Below, piece after piece: positions 44,516 through 55,211 of a DNA stretch of 64,000 nt; position 1 is the stretch's first letter, and every line of letters starts with the position of its first letter. The notes under the pieces were generated by a model that ran no database searches, was not told the origin of the DNA, and saw only the letters and a program-made list of their open reading frames with translations. Source of the stretch: Mytilus galloprovincialis (Eukaryota > Mollusca > Bivalvia > Mytilida > Mytilidae); NCBI RefSeq assembly GCF_965363235.1, contig NC_134847.1:73290268-73354267 (forward strand), written 5' to 3'. Position numbers and translations under genes: made by a program.

Positions 44516-47295
44516 GTAAGGATATTTTCTAAATTTTCTTGATTTATTTTATTATATCATTTCAAGGATAATATTGAACATTTATTTTATTATAAATAAA
44601 ACGTTTAACCTTGGGATATTTCACGCCCCTTTTGATGGTCTTTTTCTTTTTGAAATTGTGTCTGGAGTGGTTCATTTATTTGTTTTATCGTGTTAATTTT
44701 CAAATAATCTAGTATTTTTTTATTTTTCTATATCTTTACACCCTCCTCTTTTACTATTATTGTGATGCCTCTGCTTTTCAATTCAAGTATCTTATATATA
44801 TGTAAAGTTAAAATTATATATTATTGTTTTTGCTTGCCTTTTCTTTATGTTCCCTTTTATGATCGATTTTTTTTAGAAACAGTTTGATGTTGAAAAAGTT
44901 ATGGCAATACATATTTATTTTAACAGGGTTTGACTGATTACCGAGTTACTACAATTCTGGTAAGTGTTACCTATTTTTTGCAATACACATATAAAGTCAC
45001 ACATACCGCCGAAAAACAAACAAAATCGAGAACAAAATAATGAACTAGACATCTATATTGTACCATTAGAGTGGTTTTCGAAGACAAAAGGGCATATTAT
45101 TACAATATACAAGAGGCAACATCGCATATGGTATTGTCCCCTCTTTATTTCTTTTTAACTTGTGTTTATATAATTTCTTTTAGTAAATATTCGTTACCAA
45201 TAGGATATGTTTACTTAATGTACTCTTGCTTTTATCCAATCGAAATACAATAACATTAGTTTACTAATATAATAATATGATACCCGTTTATCCTTTTTCT
45301 ACGAAAAATAAACCCCACCAAAACAGACCAAAACTGGAAAAGGACAATTAGTGCTCATACAACAAGCACCGGTGAAAGACGGAGGGACCTAGGGTTCCTA
45401 GGGTTAAAGCAAAGAATAAAAGGGGTGTAAAGGTCCGTTTAGACTGGGATCCCGCTATATATAATCACCTTGTTCTATAATGTAATATGCACATTGATCT
45501 AAATGTAGATAGGCGAACCAGTCTAAATGTCCGTTACGATAAATATTGATTTTTTACGATTTTATACCTATTTTCTATTAAAAGGAGGAACACCATAAAG
45601 TTGGTATATTTAACCTATATATGCATTTTTATAAATGTCAAAATGTAACAATTTAATTTGTCACATCCTTCATAACTCCAATTACACGTATATGAATCAT
45701 GAGACAGAAAAAGATAATTTAATTACCACTATCATAATTGTAGGCAGAATAATCAAAAACTATTCTCATTAGGAACAGTTATGGTACACCAGATTACAGT
45801 AAGATCTAGATCATGCACAATTCACGCAGACACATATTATGATTTTCGTAACCAGAATGACCTTGATATTTATAAAACTACAAGCTTGCAAATAAAAGCG
45901 TGACCTTAATTCGAATATTGTAATGTATTGCAATTTAGAAAAGAATATGTGATAAGATCACACCTTTTGTGCATGCATCATGCACCTTTTGTGCTGTCAG
46001 CTGACGATTTTTTTAAAGTTTAAATGAAAATGTTACCGACTTATTCATTACACAAGATCGAGTTAATAACTTGTGTGCATTTAATTGAATTTCTAATTTT
46101 AGCTACTGTCTATTTATTGTAGTATATTCAAATTTTCAAGCCGGGGAAAGGGGGGGGGGGACTTACCATGTCATCATAATGTCACGATATGAGCTATAAT
46201 ATAATATGGTCCTCCTCTTACGAAAATTCCTGGATCCGCAATCGTGCCTATTTTTTCTCTCAGATGTGAAATGAATGCATCATGTAGTTTTCAAACACTT
46301 TATCTATCTATAATCATTATCAAATATTCCTGTTTAAAAAACCATGAATTTTTCGAAAACTAAGGATTATCATATCCCAGGTATATATTACCTTAGCCGT
46401 ATTTGGCGCAACTTTTAGGAATTTCGGGTCCACAATGCTTTTTACCTTTGTACTTTATTTCTATTTTGATCTGAGTGTCAATAATGAGTACGATATAGAC
46501 TAGAGTCATCAGGGTGAGATAAGTATTAAAAGTTGGAAGCCCCCTTACGTAACCTTTTCTCTTAAAAAAAAACAAATGTTTATCGTTTACTATAATTCTA
46601 GTGTGGCAAAAAAAAAACATTTGTATTCATGGCGCGATACATAAACAGGAACAGTATAATATATCTACGAGGACGATGGGCGGGATTTTCTACAGTAACT
46701 TTAATTCTTTAAAACAACGGTATGTCAGACAGGGACGAACATTTTGTCATACAACAGGAGATTTGCAAACCTATAAAAATGCTTCTACGCAATATTTTTA
46801 AAATATGTAATATTTTTTTCTCTCTTCATCGATATAACGTTCCAATACGAACGGACCTGACTGCGTATTTATACATCACAAACAGCAAAACGAAAACACT
46901 TGGGGAAATATTAACACCCTGAGAACAACTGGGACTAATTTTTATACTAAAGTGCACATTTTAAAAGTCGATTTGAAAATTCAAAGTTTTACATTGGCGG
47001 TCAATTCTTTTTGTATGTATGGCCTCGTTGTTGGTGAATGGACCCATCATTTTTTTTAAAAAGGGATCTATCATTTTAAAACCATTTTAAATATTGTTTA
47101 CAGCATCCACCACTTGTCATGTCTCAAGGTGATGGTAATAGCAGAAAGTTTGTTGGTCTTTTACCAGACCTTCTGGACAAAATAGGTCCAATGATGAATG
47201 CCACATTTTCCCTGAATCACGTGCAAGATAGCAGATATGGAACGTTAGACAACACCGGAAATTGGACCGGGATGATAGGAGAGCTTGTAAATAAA
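44450..47295 (+). CDS. ionotropic glutamate receptor, 5' part, without amino-terminal domain
   Basis: Three phase-0 exons join: 44450-44515, 44927-44959 and 47104-47295, giving 97 residues. Residues 1-22 are a signal peptide (MDMWYGYTAFLLVSVFYTSA). Residues 23-33 read GLTDYRVTTIL and residue 34 onward HPPLVMSQGDG, FVGLLPDLLDKIG, DSRYGTLDNTGNW and TGMIGELVNK, which follow the start of the ligand-binding S1 lobe of ionotropic glutamate receptors (compare VTTIL..P, DL, YG, GMVGEL in AMPA/kainate types). The roughly 400-residue amino-terminal domain of classical receptors is absent: the signal exon is spliced 11 codons before S1. The next exon should begin with an ADIAVAPLTIT-like stretch; I could not find it, nor pore and S2 exons, before 64000. 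The gene is either very long or broken. A plasma-membrane ligand-gated channel is the family role. Confidence 0.82.
44927..44959 (+). CDS. glutamate receptor exon 2: 33-bp micro-exon
   Basis: Acceptor TTTAACAG, donor CTG|GTAAGT, 11 codons GLTDYRVTTIL. Its phase, splice sites and match to the opening strand of S1 support it despite its size. Confidence 0.78.
46141..46160. repeat. G-rich homopolymer run
   Basis: GGGGAAAGGGGGGGGGG in receptor intron 2; low-complexity. Confidence 0.8.
46320..46505 (+). repeat. family A copy in receptor intron 2
   Basis: TTTTTCGAAAACTAAGGATT, ATATCCCAGG, TTAGCCGTATTTGGCGCAAC, TGATCTGAGTGTCAATAATG. The 3' terminal block is missing. Confidence 0.8.
47104..47295 (+). 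CDS. glutamate receptor exon 3: ligand-binding S1
   Basis: 64 codons, acceptor TTGTTTACAG, donor AAA|GTAAGT, phase 0 at both ends. At the site where AMPA receptors have the ligand-stacking tyrosine (YEGYCVDL) this protein has F in KFVGLLPDL. One N-glycosylation motif NAT and one NWT are present. Confidence 0.9.
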
Positions 47296-47443
47296 GTAAG
47301 TATTATTTAATGCGGTGGTATAAATAAAAAAAAGTAAACAAACAAAAACAAACAAAACAAAAAAAAAACACGTCAGATTAGTTTCCTTTCATTAGACACT
47401 TATTAAACCAATTTCTTGTACATGTAACCAAAATGTTCTCGAA

Positions 47444-47449
47444 TTTATT
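47444..47449 (-). terminator. candidate polyadenylation signal of the sulfotransferase
   Basis: AATAAA on the minus strand about 150 bp past the stop codon, beyond the AT tract. Motif only. Confidence 0.35.
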
Positions 47450-47463
47450 GAACCAATGCATGC

Positions 47464-47464
<1 letters not shown>

Positions 47465-47546
<82 letters not shown>
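47465..47546. repeat. (AT)n microsatellite, about 41 units
   Basis: Uninterrupted AT tract between the receptor S1 exon and the sulfotransferase stop codon. Confidence 0.97.
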
Positions 47547-47547
<1 letters not shown>

Positions 47548-47599
47548 GTAAGTTTCACACTTTGAAATAGAAATTTCTAAACAGAAGAATTGTGTTAGA

Positions 47600-48430
47600 T
47601 CACGTTATGTAATGCTGTTTAAATCCAAAAACCTTATAATCCCAACTGTACATTTGAAATATCTCATTTTCAAGATGCCTGTTATAAAACAAATGTAGTT
47701 TGTTTGCTGTTCCTACAGTATGGTTTCTGTATCTTTGTGATAATTCGTCTGACTTAAGCCATGTTTCTACTTTTGAATTCCATGCTCCAATCTTTGTCAA
47801 CAAAGCTTTTGTAAACTTTGAAATATTTCCAAATTTTCCTATCATCATCTCCTTGTAAAAATGAAGAGGTGCTCGTACTTGAGATTCCCAGTGAGAATTT
47901 CTTTTACATGTTTTTATCACTTTAAACAATTCTTCAAACGAACTGATATTTACTCTACACAATTTTTGAGTAAAAGGTGATCTTACTACTTTGTCAAGGT
48001 AAAGTGATAGCAATCTCTCCCGAGGCTCTCTGACAAATGTGGCCTTTGTCCAATTTTTACTGTACATCATATAAGTAATTTCAGTGGCATTAAAATCCCT
48101 TAAAAACGTAAATCCGCTTTTTTTAGGATCCTGTAATATGAATGGTTTCCGAACTGTGGAAATATTCTGAATATAATGCAGCAGATATCTCCAATAAGTT
48201 GACGCCGATTTTTGATTATAAAAAAAGATAAGTTTGTATGAAGGAAGTACAATTGGACACGTGCGTGGTGCTCTGTCTCGGGTTAGAATTCTAATTTCAT
48301 GTGGTGTTAACATGAGAACATCGTCTTTCACTTTCCAATTATATTTAAGATAGTTTTGAATTTTATTCCTGTTTATAAATACAACTATCGTTATCACTAT
48401 AAATATTACTTTTAGCTTAAACCTTTCCAT
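47600..48430 (-). CDS. Golgi carbohydrate sulfotransferase (Sulfotransfer_2 type), intronless ORF, 276 aa
   Basis: Type II membrane protein: a short cytosolic MERFKLK, a membrane anchor at about residues 8-20 (VIFIVITIVVFIN), a stem, then the catalytic part. A 5'-phosphosulfate-binding-like segment FFYNQKSASTYWRYLL lies at 69-84, and the 3'-phosphate-binding motif FVREPRERLLSLYLDKV at 132-148, the hallmark of carbohydrate sulfotransferases that use PAPS. N-glycosylation motifs NIS, NAT and NWT are present. The frame is open to an upstream ATG at 48463 (287 aa), but that stretch reads TGTTTGTTTCAG|CGAAAT, a good splice acceptor at 48447-48448, so I start at 48430 with purine at -3 and G at +4, preceded by a spliced 5' UTR. 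The ORF lies antisense and just downstream of receptor exon 3. Exact acceptor sugar is unknown. Confidence 0.9.
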   Translation of the reverse strand: MERFKLKVIFIVITIVVFINRNKIQNYLKYNWKVKDDVLMLTPHEIRILTRDRAPRTCPIVLPSYKLIFFYNQKSASTYWRYLLHYIQNISTVRKPFILQDPKKSGFTFLRDFNATEITYMMYSKNWTKATFVREPRERLLSLYLDKVVRSPFTQKLCRVNISSFEELFKVIKTCKRNSHWESQVRAPLHFYKEMMIGKFGNISKFTKALLTKIGAWNSKVETWLKSDELSQRYRNHTVGTANKLHLFYNRHLENEIFQMYSWDYKVFGFKQHYIT

Positions 48431-48445
48431 TTCAGAGGTTATTTC

Positions 48446-48458
48446 GCTGAAACAAACA
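48446..48458 (-). other. splice acceptor before the sulfotransferase coding exon
   Basis: Minus-strand TGTTTGTTTCAG immediately before CGAAATAACC; 16 bases of 5' UTR separate it from the start codon at 48430. It implies at least one upstream non-coding exon, not located. Confidence 0.55.
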
Positions 48459-48864
48459 TACATTCATTACTTTTTCATCTTAAATGTCATACCAGTGTTT
48501 ATAGTTATCGATCCTTAAATGGATATTATTTATTGGAATAAATATCTACACAGATGGCCATGCTGTACATTTACCAATGAATTATCCCCAGTCTTATATC
48601 AATATAAAATTACACCTGTTCTTTCATATACAGACCATACACAGAACACGTTGCGTCAAAGACATCAGGTTATTACAGACCCTTACAATATATGATGTAA
48701 AATTCTAACCTCCTGGTTGCCCCGATTCAAATATTGTACCGCTGGACATTATCATCAGTCACGCCTCAGTCATTACAGCTGAACGGGTTTGCTGGTTCAG
48801 CTCATAATAACCTGCAAAATACAACGTGTAATTACTGAATGTATGACACAACGACTTATTACTC

Positions 48865-49100
48865 TGTTAAAAAAAAAAAACAGTCAGTATAATGCAAGTC
48901 AACAAGGAAAACTCAAATCGGAAAGTTCTTTATCAAATTGCAAAATCAGCACTCAAACACTTCAAACGAAAAAAAGCCACTGTCATATTCCTTACTTTGT
49001 ACAGGCATTTCCTCGTGTAGAAAATGGTGGATTAAATCTGGTTTTACAGCTATCTAAACCTCTCACTTATATGACAGTCACATAAAATTATTCCATTATA
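48865..49100 (-). repeat. family C copy
   Basis: The plus strand reads AAGTTCTTTATCAAATTGCA, CACTCAAACACTTCAAACGA, CTGTCATATTCC, GTGTAGAAAATGGTGG and GGTTTTACAGCTATCTAAACC. The 98-codon frame here is a shadow. Confidence 0.8.
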
Positions 49101-49645
49101 TTGGCGACAATGTGTGAAATGGTAAAAACGTCCGCAGAATGTGTGTCTACAAAGTATATAGTTCTTACAATCCTCATGCACTATTTCTTATATTATAAAT
49201 ATATGACGACACCTTCGACATCGGATGAATAGAACCCCGGATTAATCGAATGCCTTGGTGTGGTCTCTAAGATTTGGACACAACGAGGTTTGACTGTATT
49301 TGGATGTTGCGTAATATACATTCATTTCATTTTGTCACACACCACTGGTCCTGATTACGATTCCCGAAATCACAAATACTATGACTGCTACTTGTCGACT
49401 GTTACTACATCAACGTCGTTAGCAGGCTAACAAACGACTTGGACAGGCTCGGACAAAAAGCCGTTGTGAAAAGTAGTAAAGGAAACAACATCCACTCACC
49501 AAAACCATTATGAACGCACCCTGCTTGATCAACTTTTCTCATGCAATAAAATAATTAAGCAGCTAATGGTTAAAAAAATATTGTTTAAGCATAAAATAAT
49601 CACTGATGTTACAAACTCAATAACTGGTGTATCAACAAATCTGGT
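49101..49645. other. non-coding, nothing recognised
   Basis: No exon-like or repeat signal that I can name. Confidence 0.4.
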
Positions 49646-49649
49646 AATT

Positions 49650-49812
49650 CTATTTCAAAAAAGTAAAATCACAAAAATTCTGAACTCTGAGAAAAAATTG
49701 TTACGGAAAGTTCCTAATCAAATGATAAAATCAAATGATAAAACACATCAAACGAATAGACAACAACTGTCATATTCCTGACTTAATACAGGCATTTTCA
49801 AGCTGGTTTTTA
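49650..49812 (-). repeat. family C copy
   Basis: TCACAAAAATTCTGAACTCT, GAAAGTTCCTAATCAAATGA, CACATCAAACGAATAGACAA, CTGTCATATTCCTGACTTA. Same element as the preceding copy, more diverged at its outer end. Confidence 0.78.
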
Positions 49813-49974
49813 CAATCAAGAGAAGCGCAAAAAAAATTACTTGTTAAAAGTCAAAACAAATCTTACTCTTTTAGGAATCACACTGTATTAACAACAAATG
49901 AATCGGAGATGATCTGATTCGGATTTTTTTTTTATCGATAACATATTTGGTGAGTTCGGTTATTTTGATATTTT

Positions 49975-50480
49975 TACAGACATTCGGTATTCCTATAGGT
50001 ACTTACTTTGCACCACTATCCCATGACTCTTTTGAACTCGTATGAAACCGAACCAATATTCAAATACAAACATACAAAAAGTTAAAGCAGTTTGGAAAGT
50101 TCAATAATTTCACTTTCAGACAAATTGACGATCCTCCCTCGATAGCTTCAAATTTTGTTAAATTACTTCGTATTGGCATATTTGGACGACTACAAACTAC
50201 AATGTTAAACAATATTTCTATATTCAGCTTACCAATAGTCAAATTGTCCACATTACCCTTTGATTAATCGTATAGCCTTCTTTATAACTCAATTAATACA
50301 TATAGGTTATGCATGCTCACGTTATACATATTATCAACAAACTTTTACTAATGACACTAAAAAATGTAGCAATAGATTCAAATGGGTAACAATTAAAATC
50401 GATATTAGTTTTACCATTACAAAAACGAATAGGATTAACGTATTCGATGTGTCTATTTCGCAATTACTATTTTAATTTTT
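49975..50480 (+). pseudogene. RT-family relic, heavily decayed
   Basis: Remnants in different plus frames: TFGIPIGTYFAPLSHDSFEL at 49979-50040 (compare GTNCAPLLADLFL of the 9255 relic), a FSLPIVKLS stretch near 50225 (compare FNFPIVNFP), and FFITQLIHIGYACSRYTYYQ near 50280-50340 (compare SQLIRYSRAC). Frameshifts and stops separate them, and the YIDD block is unrecognisable. It is an old copy in the same orientation as the receptor gene. Confidence 0.6.
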
Positions 50481-50873
50481 TCGTGGTCTTGGTACTACAG
50501 ATACTAGAAAAGTCGTCGGATCTTTAACTTTTTCCATTTTTTTCCTATTCCCGTATGTGATATTTATACTAAATGTATATATTCGCTTGGTGAACGATGC
50601 GTGCATAGCAGAGTACCTATCCCGTCGACAAACCTGTCTGACTCCCTTTTGTGTTCGGGTGATGCCTCCGAAAGTTTTTACCTTGATTTGTATATGTTAC
50701 TGTTTACTATTCATTTGTTTTCATTTATTAGAAATGAAGTATGGTTTATAACATATGTAAAATTAGTGCTATAGATATGAACGACAAAAAAATCCACTGT
50801 CTTAAACATGTTTAAAGAGGCATCCGAAATTTAATATTACTCATACTATTTCGCCCCATTATACATTTTTTAG

Positions 50874-51362
50874 GACAATGTCGTTCCTTTTTTAGACATA
50901 CCTATAATGCATGTGTAAGGACAATGTTGTCCCAATTAGACATACATATACATTTGTAATACATTTGTAAGGACAACACAGTCCCTTTTACACACACATT
51001 TAATACACTTGTAAGGACAATGCCGTCCCCATTAGACATACATATAACACATTTGTAAGGACAATGTCGTCACAATTAAACATACATTTAACACATTTGT
51101 AAGGACAATTTCGTCCCAATTAGACATACATATAATACATTTGTAGGGACAATTTCGTCACAATTAGACATACCCATAACACATTTGCTAGGACAATGTC
51201 GTTCATATAAGGCATACATATATATTGCATTTGCAAAGACAATGTCGTCCCTACTAGACATACATATCAGGCATTTGCAAGGACAATGTCGTCCCTATTA
51301 TACATACATATAATGCATTTGTAAGGACAATGTCGTCCCTATTAGACGTACACAGAATACAA
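50874..51362. repeat. 44-bp tandem array, about 11 copies
   Basis: GGACAATGTCGTCCC(N)TTAGACAT with ACATATAA(T/C)ACATTTGTAA recurs from 50874 about every 44 bp (for example 51015, 51059, 51103), with one unit expanded to about 52 bp. Units differ by a few substitutions. Confidence 0.95.
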
Positions 51363-51824
51363 TTGCAATGGCAATGAAACATGAATAACATAAGATTAAT
51401 TCCCGTGTACTGGAAACATAACTGACAAATAATTTTGAAGTCTCGTCGCCTTTTTTAATTGCTTTATCTTTACGTTTAAGACCACATTGGTCTGATAGGT
51501 TTGTTATGTGTGTTGATTTAAATCCAGATGTTTCTAATAGGACAATAAAGTGTAAATCGAAAAATATTTATCCTTGATTTAATGTACAATCATTTATATA
51601 ACGTTTTAACAATTAGATGTCATATCATATTTCAATTTGTTTGCTAAGTGTTCATTCATTCTCTTCTTTTTAATGCTAGAGGTATTCAAAAGGAGAACAC
51701 GTGAACTAATAAACAAATGAATTGATTTTTAACCAATACACAAAGATAACATTAAGGAAAAACATGTTATATAATGTAAAACATATCCTTCTTTTCAGAA
51801 ACGAATAAGGCGCCTCTTAAAACA

Positions 51825-51935
51825 TATATAATATGAAGCTGTGGTATGATTACCAATGTGACAATTCTCCATAAGAGACAAAAAGACACAGGTATTAACA
51901 AGCAGAGTTCACTTTAAGGTCTTCAGGTGAGTAAA
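51825..51935 (-). repeat. family B end fragment
   Basis: TATGAAGCTGTGGTATGATT, ACCAATGTGACAATTCTCC and TTAAGGTCTTCAGG in minus orientation. Confidence 0.6.
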
Positions 51936-51954
51936 ATCTATAACGCAACGTTTC

Positions 51955-52262
51955 GTCCCCAAGAGTATCACAAGCCCAGTAGTCATGAATATCAATTATA
52001 TGGTAATTGTTTTAAGGAATTTACTGTTTGCAAAAGTATGCATTATTCGAAATACTAAGGATTTTCCTATCCAAGGCATGGATTACCTTAGCCGTATTTG
52101 ACATAACTTTCGAGAATTTTGGGTCCATCAATACTCTTCATCTTTGTAATTGTTTTCGCTGTCTAACTATTTTGATCTGAGCGTCACTGATGAATCTTAA
52201 GTAGACGAAATGCGCGTCTGTCTGGCGTTTCATATTATAAGCCTGGTACCAATGATAACTAT
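51955..52262 (+). repeat. family A, near full-length reference copy
   Basis: AGAGTATCACAAGCCCAGTA, a CATGAATATCAATTATATGG block, AAGGATTTTCCTATCCAAGG, TTAGCCGTATTTGACATAAC, TGATCTGAGCGTCACTGATG, GACGAAATGCGCGTCTG and GCCTGGTACCAATGATAACT. It shows the full block order at about 308 bp. No protein. Confidence 0.9.
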
Positions 52263-52379
52263 AATCAGATTTATGTACAAAACAATTAATGAAAAAAATA
52301 ACAAATGTGACAAACAACAACAATCAATATTCTTTAAATTTCACGCTCCTTATTTGGTTTGACTAGACACAAAACCGGC

Positions 52380-52592
52380 AAATGGCAGCTGCTATCTTAT
52401 AATTTGTTTCTTCGTGTGTTGCTAATTTTTTATTTGTTTTTGTTTTGCACTTAGTGTTTCTATTGTTTCATTGTTTTCTTCTTATAATTGGTGTACTTCC
52501 CTCAGTTTTAGTTTGTAATCCGGATTTGTTTACCCTAAATGGATTTATGACTTTCTAACAGCGGTATACTTCTGCTGCCTTTATTTCGAACT
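52380..52592 (+). repeat. family D copy, 3' part
   Basis: GTTTGTAATCCGGATTTGTT, GGATTTATGACTTTCTAACA, then AGCGGTATACTTCTGCTGCC. Confidence 0.75.
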
Positions 52593-52639
52593 CTCACAAA
52601 CAGAATAAGGCGAGGTTGAATATGTTTGTTCATTGGTCA

Positions 52640-52768
52640 TTTTGGGGCCAATACTTAGTGCTGAAAGCAGTACTTTGGCCTAAAACTGTTATATTTTTAC
52701 ACATTATGACTTGAATGTAGAATTATCTTAATGACACTTTTACCATACCTTCTTATTGTATAGTTTCG
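52640..52768 (+). repeat. degenerate family B fragment
   Basis: GGTCATTTTGGGGCCAATAC, GCTGAAAGCAGTACTTTGGCC and an end resembling CACTTTTACCATACCTTC. Diverged. Confidence 0.5.
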
Positions 52769-52982
52769 TTGTCAAGTGAGGTTCACACAACAATCCAAAC
52801 ACAGATACACGATACAAATTATCTGTTAGGTTAAGTGTTATGAATGATTAATTATGATAAAAATAACGACAATATTTTTGACTATAAATATAAATGCAGT
52901 GATGCTCGAGGCAAAAATATTTTAAAAATCAAAAACTTGAAAGGCAAATAACCACTCCATAAAAACCTACACAGCAAACTGC

Positions 52983-54072
52983 CCAGAGTCTAAAAAAACA
53001 GGTTTTGTGCTCGACCCGTTAAGTTGAGCACACATTTTACTAGATGAGTTTCAAATTGTCTCGACAGTACTAAACTGTACTTAACTGTACTGGTCTCGAC
53101 ATTGTGTAGTTTGAAATGTGATTGACCAAGGCTGGACCAATCTGGACCTATCTGGACCAGTCTCGACCTGTCTAAATTCAGATAATTTACTTTTGATTTT
53201 TTATAACTTTTTTCAAATTAACTTGGATTTTCTCAAAATATAGAGCTATCTCAGTTATATATTGATCTTACTGAAAATTATCTGTATTTAGTCGAACGGC
53301 AAATTCTAGCTTTTTTTTACCTAGATTAATTTAATGCTTAAATTTGACAGCAATACACCAAAATACATAACGACCTCGGATTCAGTAAGGTCAATATGTA
53401 ACTGAGATGGCTGTGTAGTCTTTTGAAAATCCTAGTTGATTTGAAAAAGTAATAAACAAATTTAAAGTTGACTATCTGAATTAAGTATGACTGAAAATTC
53501 TAGCTTTTTCTATCTTTTAGATTGAATCCTCAAATTTGACAGCAATTAATCAAACTACCAAACAACCTGACATTCTGTAAGATCAAAGTATAATTGAGAT
53601 AGCTGTAGAGTTTTAAGAAAATCCAAGTTGATTTGAAAAAAGTTATAGAAATAATTAAAGATGACAATCAACTTTTGTTTTACCTATTAATTAAACTCTT
53701 TAATTTCACAGCAATGAAAATCAACTCCCAAATAAACCTGAATTTTGTTAGATCTATATTTAATTTAGTTAGATGGGCTCATTTACACCAATTAAGACTA
53801 AATTTGAAGGTCCAGACTAGTCGAGACAAGTCGAGACTGAGTCGAGATTGTGTCGTGACTGGTAGAGACATTATGAGACTGGTCGAGCCTTGGTCGAGAC
53901 AATTGAGACCACACAAAGACCATCAAGTACTGAAACAGATTTATTTAGTAAAGTCAAGACCTAGTCGAGTACAGTTAAGTACAGTTAAGTACTGTCGAGA
54001 CTAGTCGAGTAAAATATGTGCTCGACTTTAATGGTCGAGCATATAATATGGTCTTTCAGACTCTGAGCAATT
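52983..54072. mobile_element. foldback DNA element with long inverted arms, about 1.09 kb
   Basis: The left end starts CAGAGTCTAAAA and the right end in reverse complement starts CAGAGTCTGAAA. Both arms then carry, in matching order, TGCTCGACC, GAGCACA(C/T)ATTTTACT, GTCTCGACAGTACT and AACTGTACTTAACTGTACT. A second, inner pairing joins 53197-53272 (TTTTTTCAAATTAACTTGGA) with 53577-53651. The centre (53300-53715) holds about three diverged 170-190 bp direct units with an AAATTTGACAGCAAT core. CAGAGTCT termini recall hAT-type ends, but no 8-bp target duplication is visible. The 123-codon frame at 53633 lies in the right arm and is a shadow. Confidence 0.8.
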
Positions 54073-54690
54073 TGAAGTGCTACCATATTGCTCGGGGTAG
54101 GAATCAAAACTATACATAACAGAGACACTTTACTTGATTAAATGAGATTCCCAAAAAAATAAATCAGTAGAGTGCAATACAATAAAACCAGTATGTTAAT
54201 GCTGTACTGAAGTTATATCTTCTTAACTGCTGGTACCTTAATTCTCGGACTATCGGTCAACCAGGATAGACCCAGTGGTAGTAATATTATTAAAGGTTCT
54301 AGTTTTTTTCTACAACAGATGAACAGTTCGAAAAGTAATGTCACGTAATGTCTTATGTTTCATATGAGTGTCAAATGATAATGTAACATGTGACATAGCT
54401 ATACTCAGATCACGATGTCTGTTATACATTTTTAATTTTATATCTTGAAAGCAGCTGTGATATGCAGTTTGATACAGCGTACTACTTAAATGGGCATTAG
54501 CTACGAGATATAAAATATGATTTTGTTTGTTAAATCATTATTTTAGGTGTGATGGTCAAATAATCATTCGATTTTAACAGCCAGTTTGGAAAAAAACAAA
54601 ATTAGCTTAAAAAATCACTGATGAATTATTCAGTTGTAATTGAATAATTCGACACATTGAATCCGATTTATGTCACCTTCAATTCATCCC
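54073..54690. other. intergenic, nothing recognised
   Basis: No gene or named repeat. Confidence 0.4.
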
Positions 54691-54912
54691 AATAGCTAGA
54701 GAGTAGTTACGTATAAATAAGTCGTGTTTAGTTATTAAAGAAAAAGAATGTCAATATTGAAAGTGAAACAAGGGTGAACCATTAGATTGACTCAGGTAAA
54801 AATGATGAGTTAACGTATATTCTTAACCTATAATAAGAAATAAACTGATCTCCAAAAATCCTATCGCACGAGTTTACTATCTTTTTGTATCTATATTTAT
54901 TTTATAGGGTTT
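54690..54912 (+). repeat. duplicated block, copy 1
   Basis: ACGTATAAATAAGTCGTGTT, TTGAAAGTGAAACAAGGGTG and CTATCTTTTTGTATCTATA recur in order at 55915-56140. Moderate divergence. Confidence 0.7.
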
Positions 54913-55211
54913 CATCACTGTGTAAACCACAGCAAATGTTTGGACTCGATGGTATCTAATATCCGGTACGGTGACGGCACATTAATAGACAAAGAAAAGG
55001 TTGACTTCTGTTTATTTATTTGTTATTTCTATGATATCGAAGAATTTGTACACATATACAACTATTTTCTATTGTGAGGTGTAATATTTTCTACAACCGT
55101 TCTATGTTAACGGAGAAAGAGGTAAAAATGCACGTCTAAATGAAGAATTGAGTGAACCTTGCCTCGAATTTGTTTAATATCTCGTTAAATTTGTCACATT
55201 GTACGGTTATC

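Noticed and set aside
53633-54004. 123-codon open frame
   Set aside because: It overlaps the right inverted arm and internal tandem units of the foldback element; composition follows the GTCGAGAC words.
54907-54999. Possible plus-strand exon after TATTTTATAG, reading HHCVNHSKCLDSMV and RYGDGTLIDKEK
   Set aside because: The donor (AAAAG|GTTGAC) is poor, the peptide matches no glutamate-receptor segment or domain that I know, and the site lies at the edge of a duplicated non-coding block.
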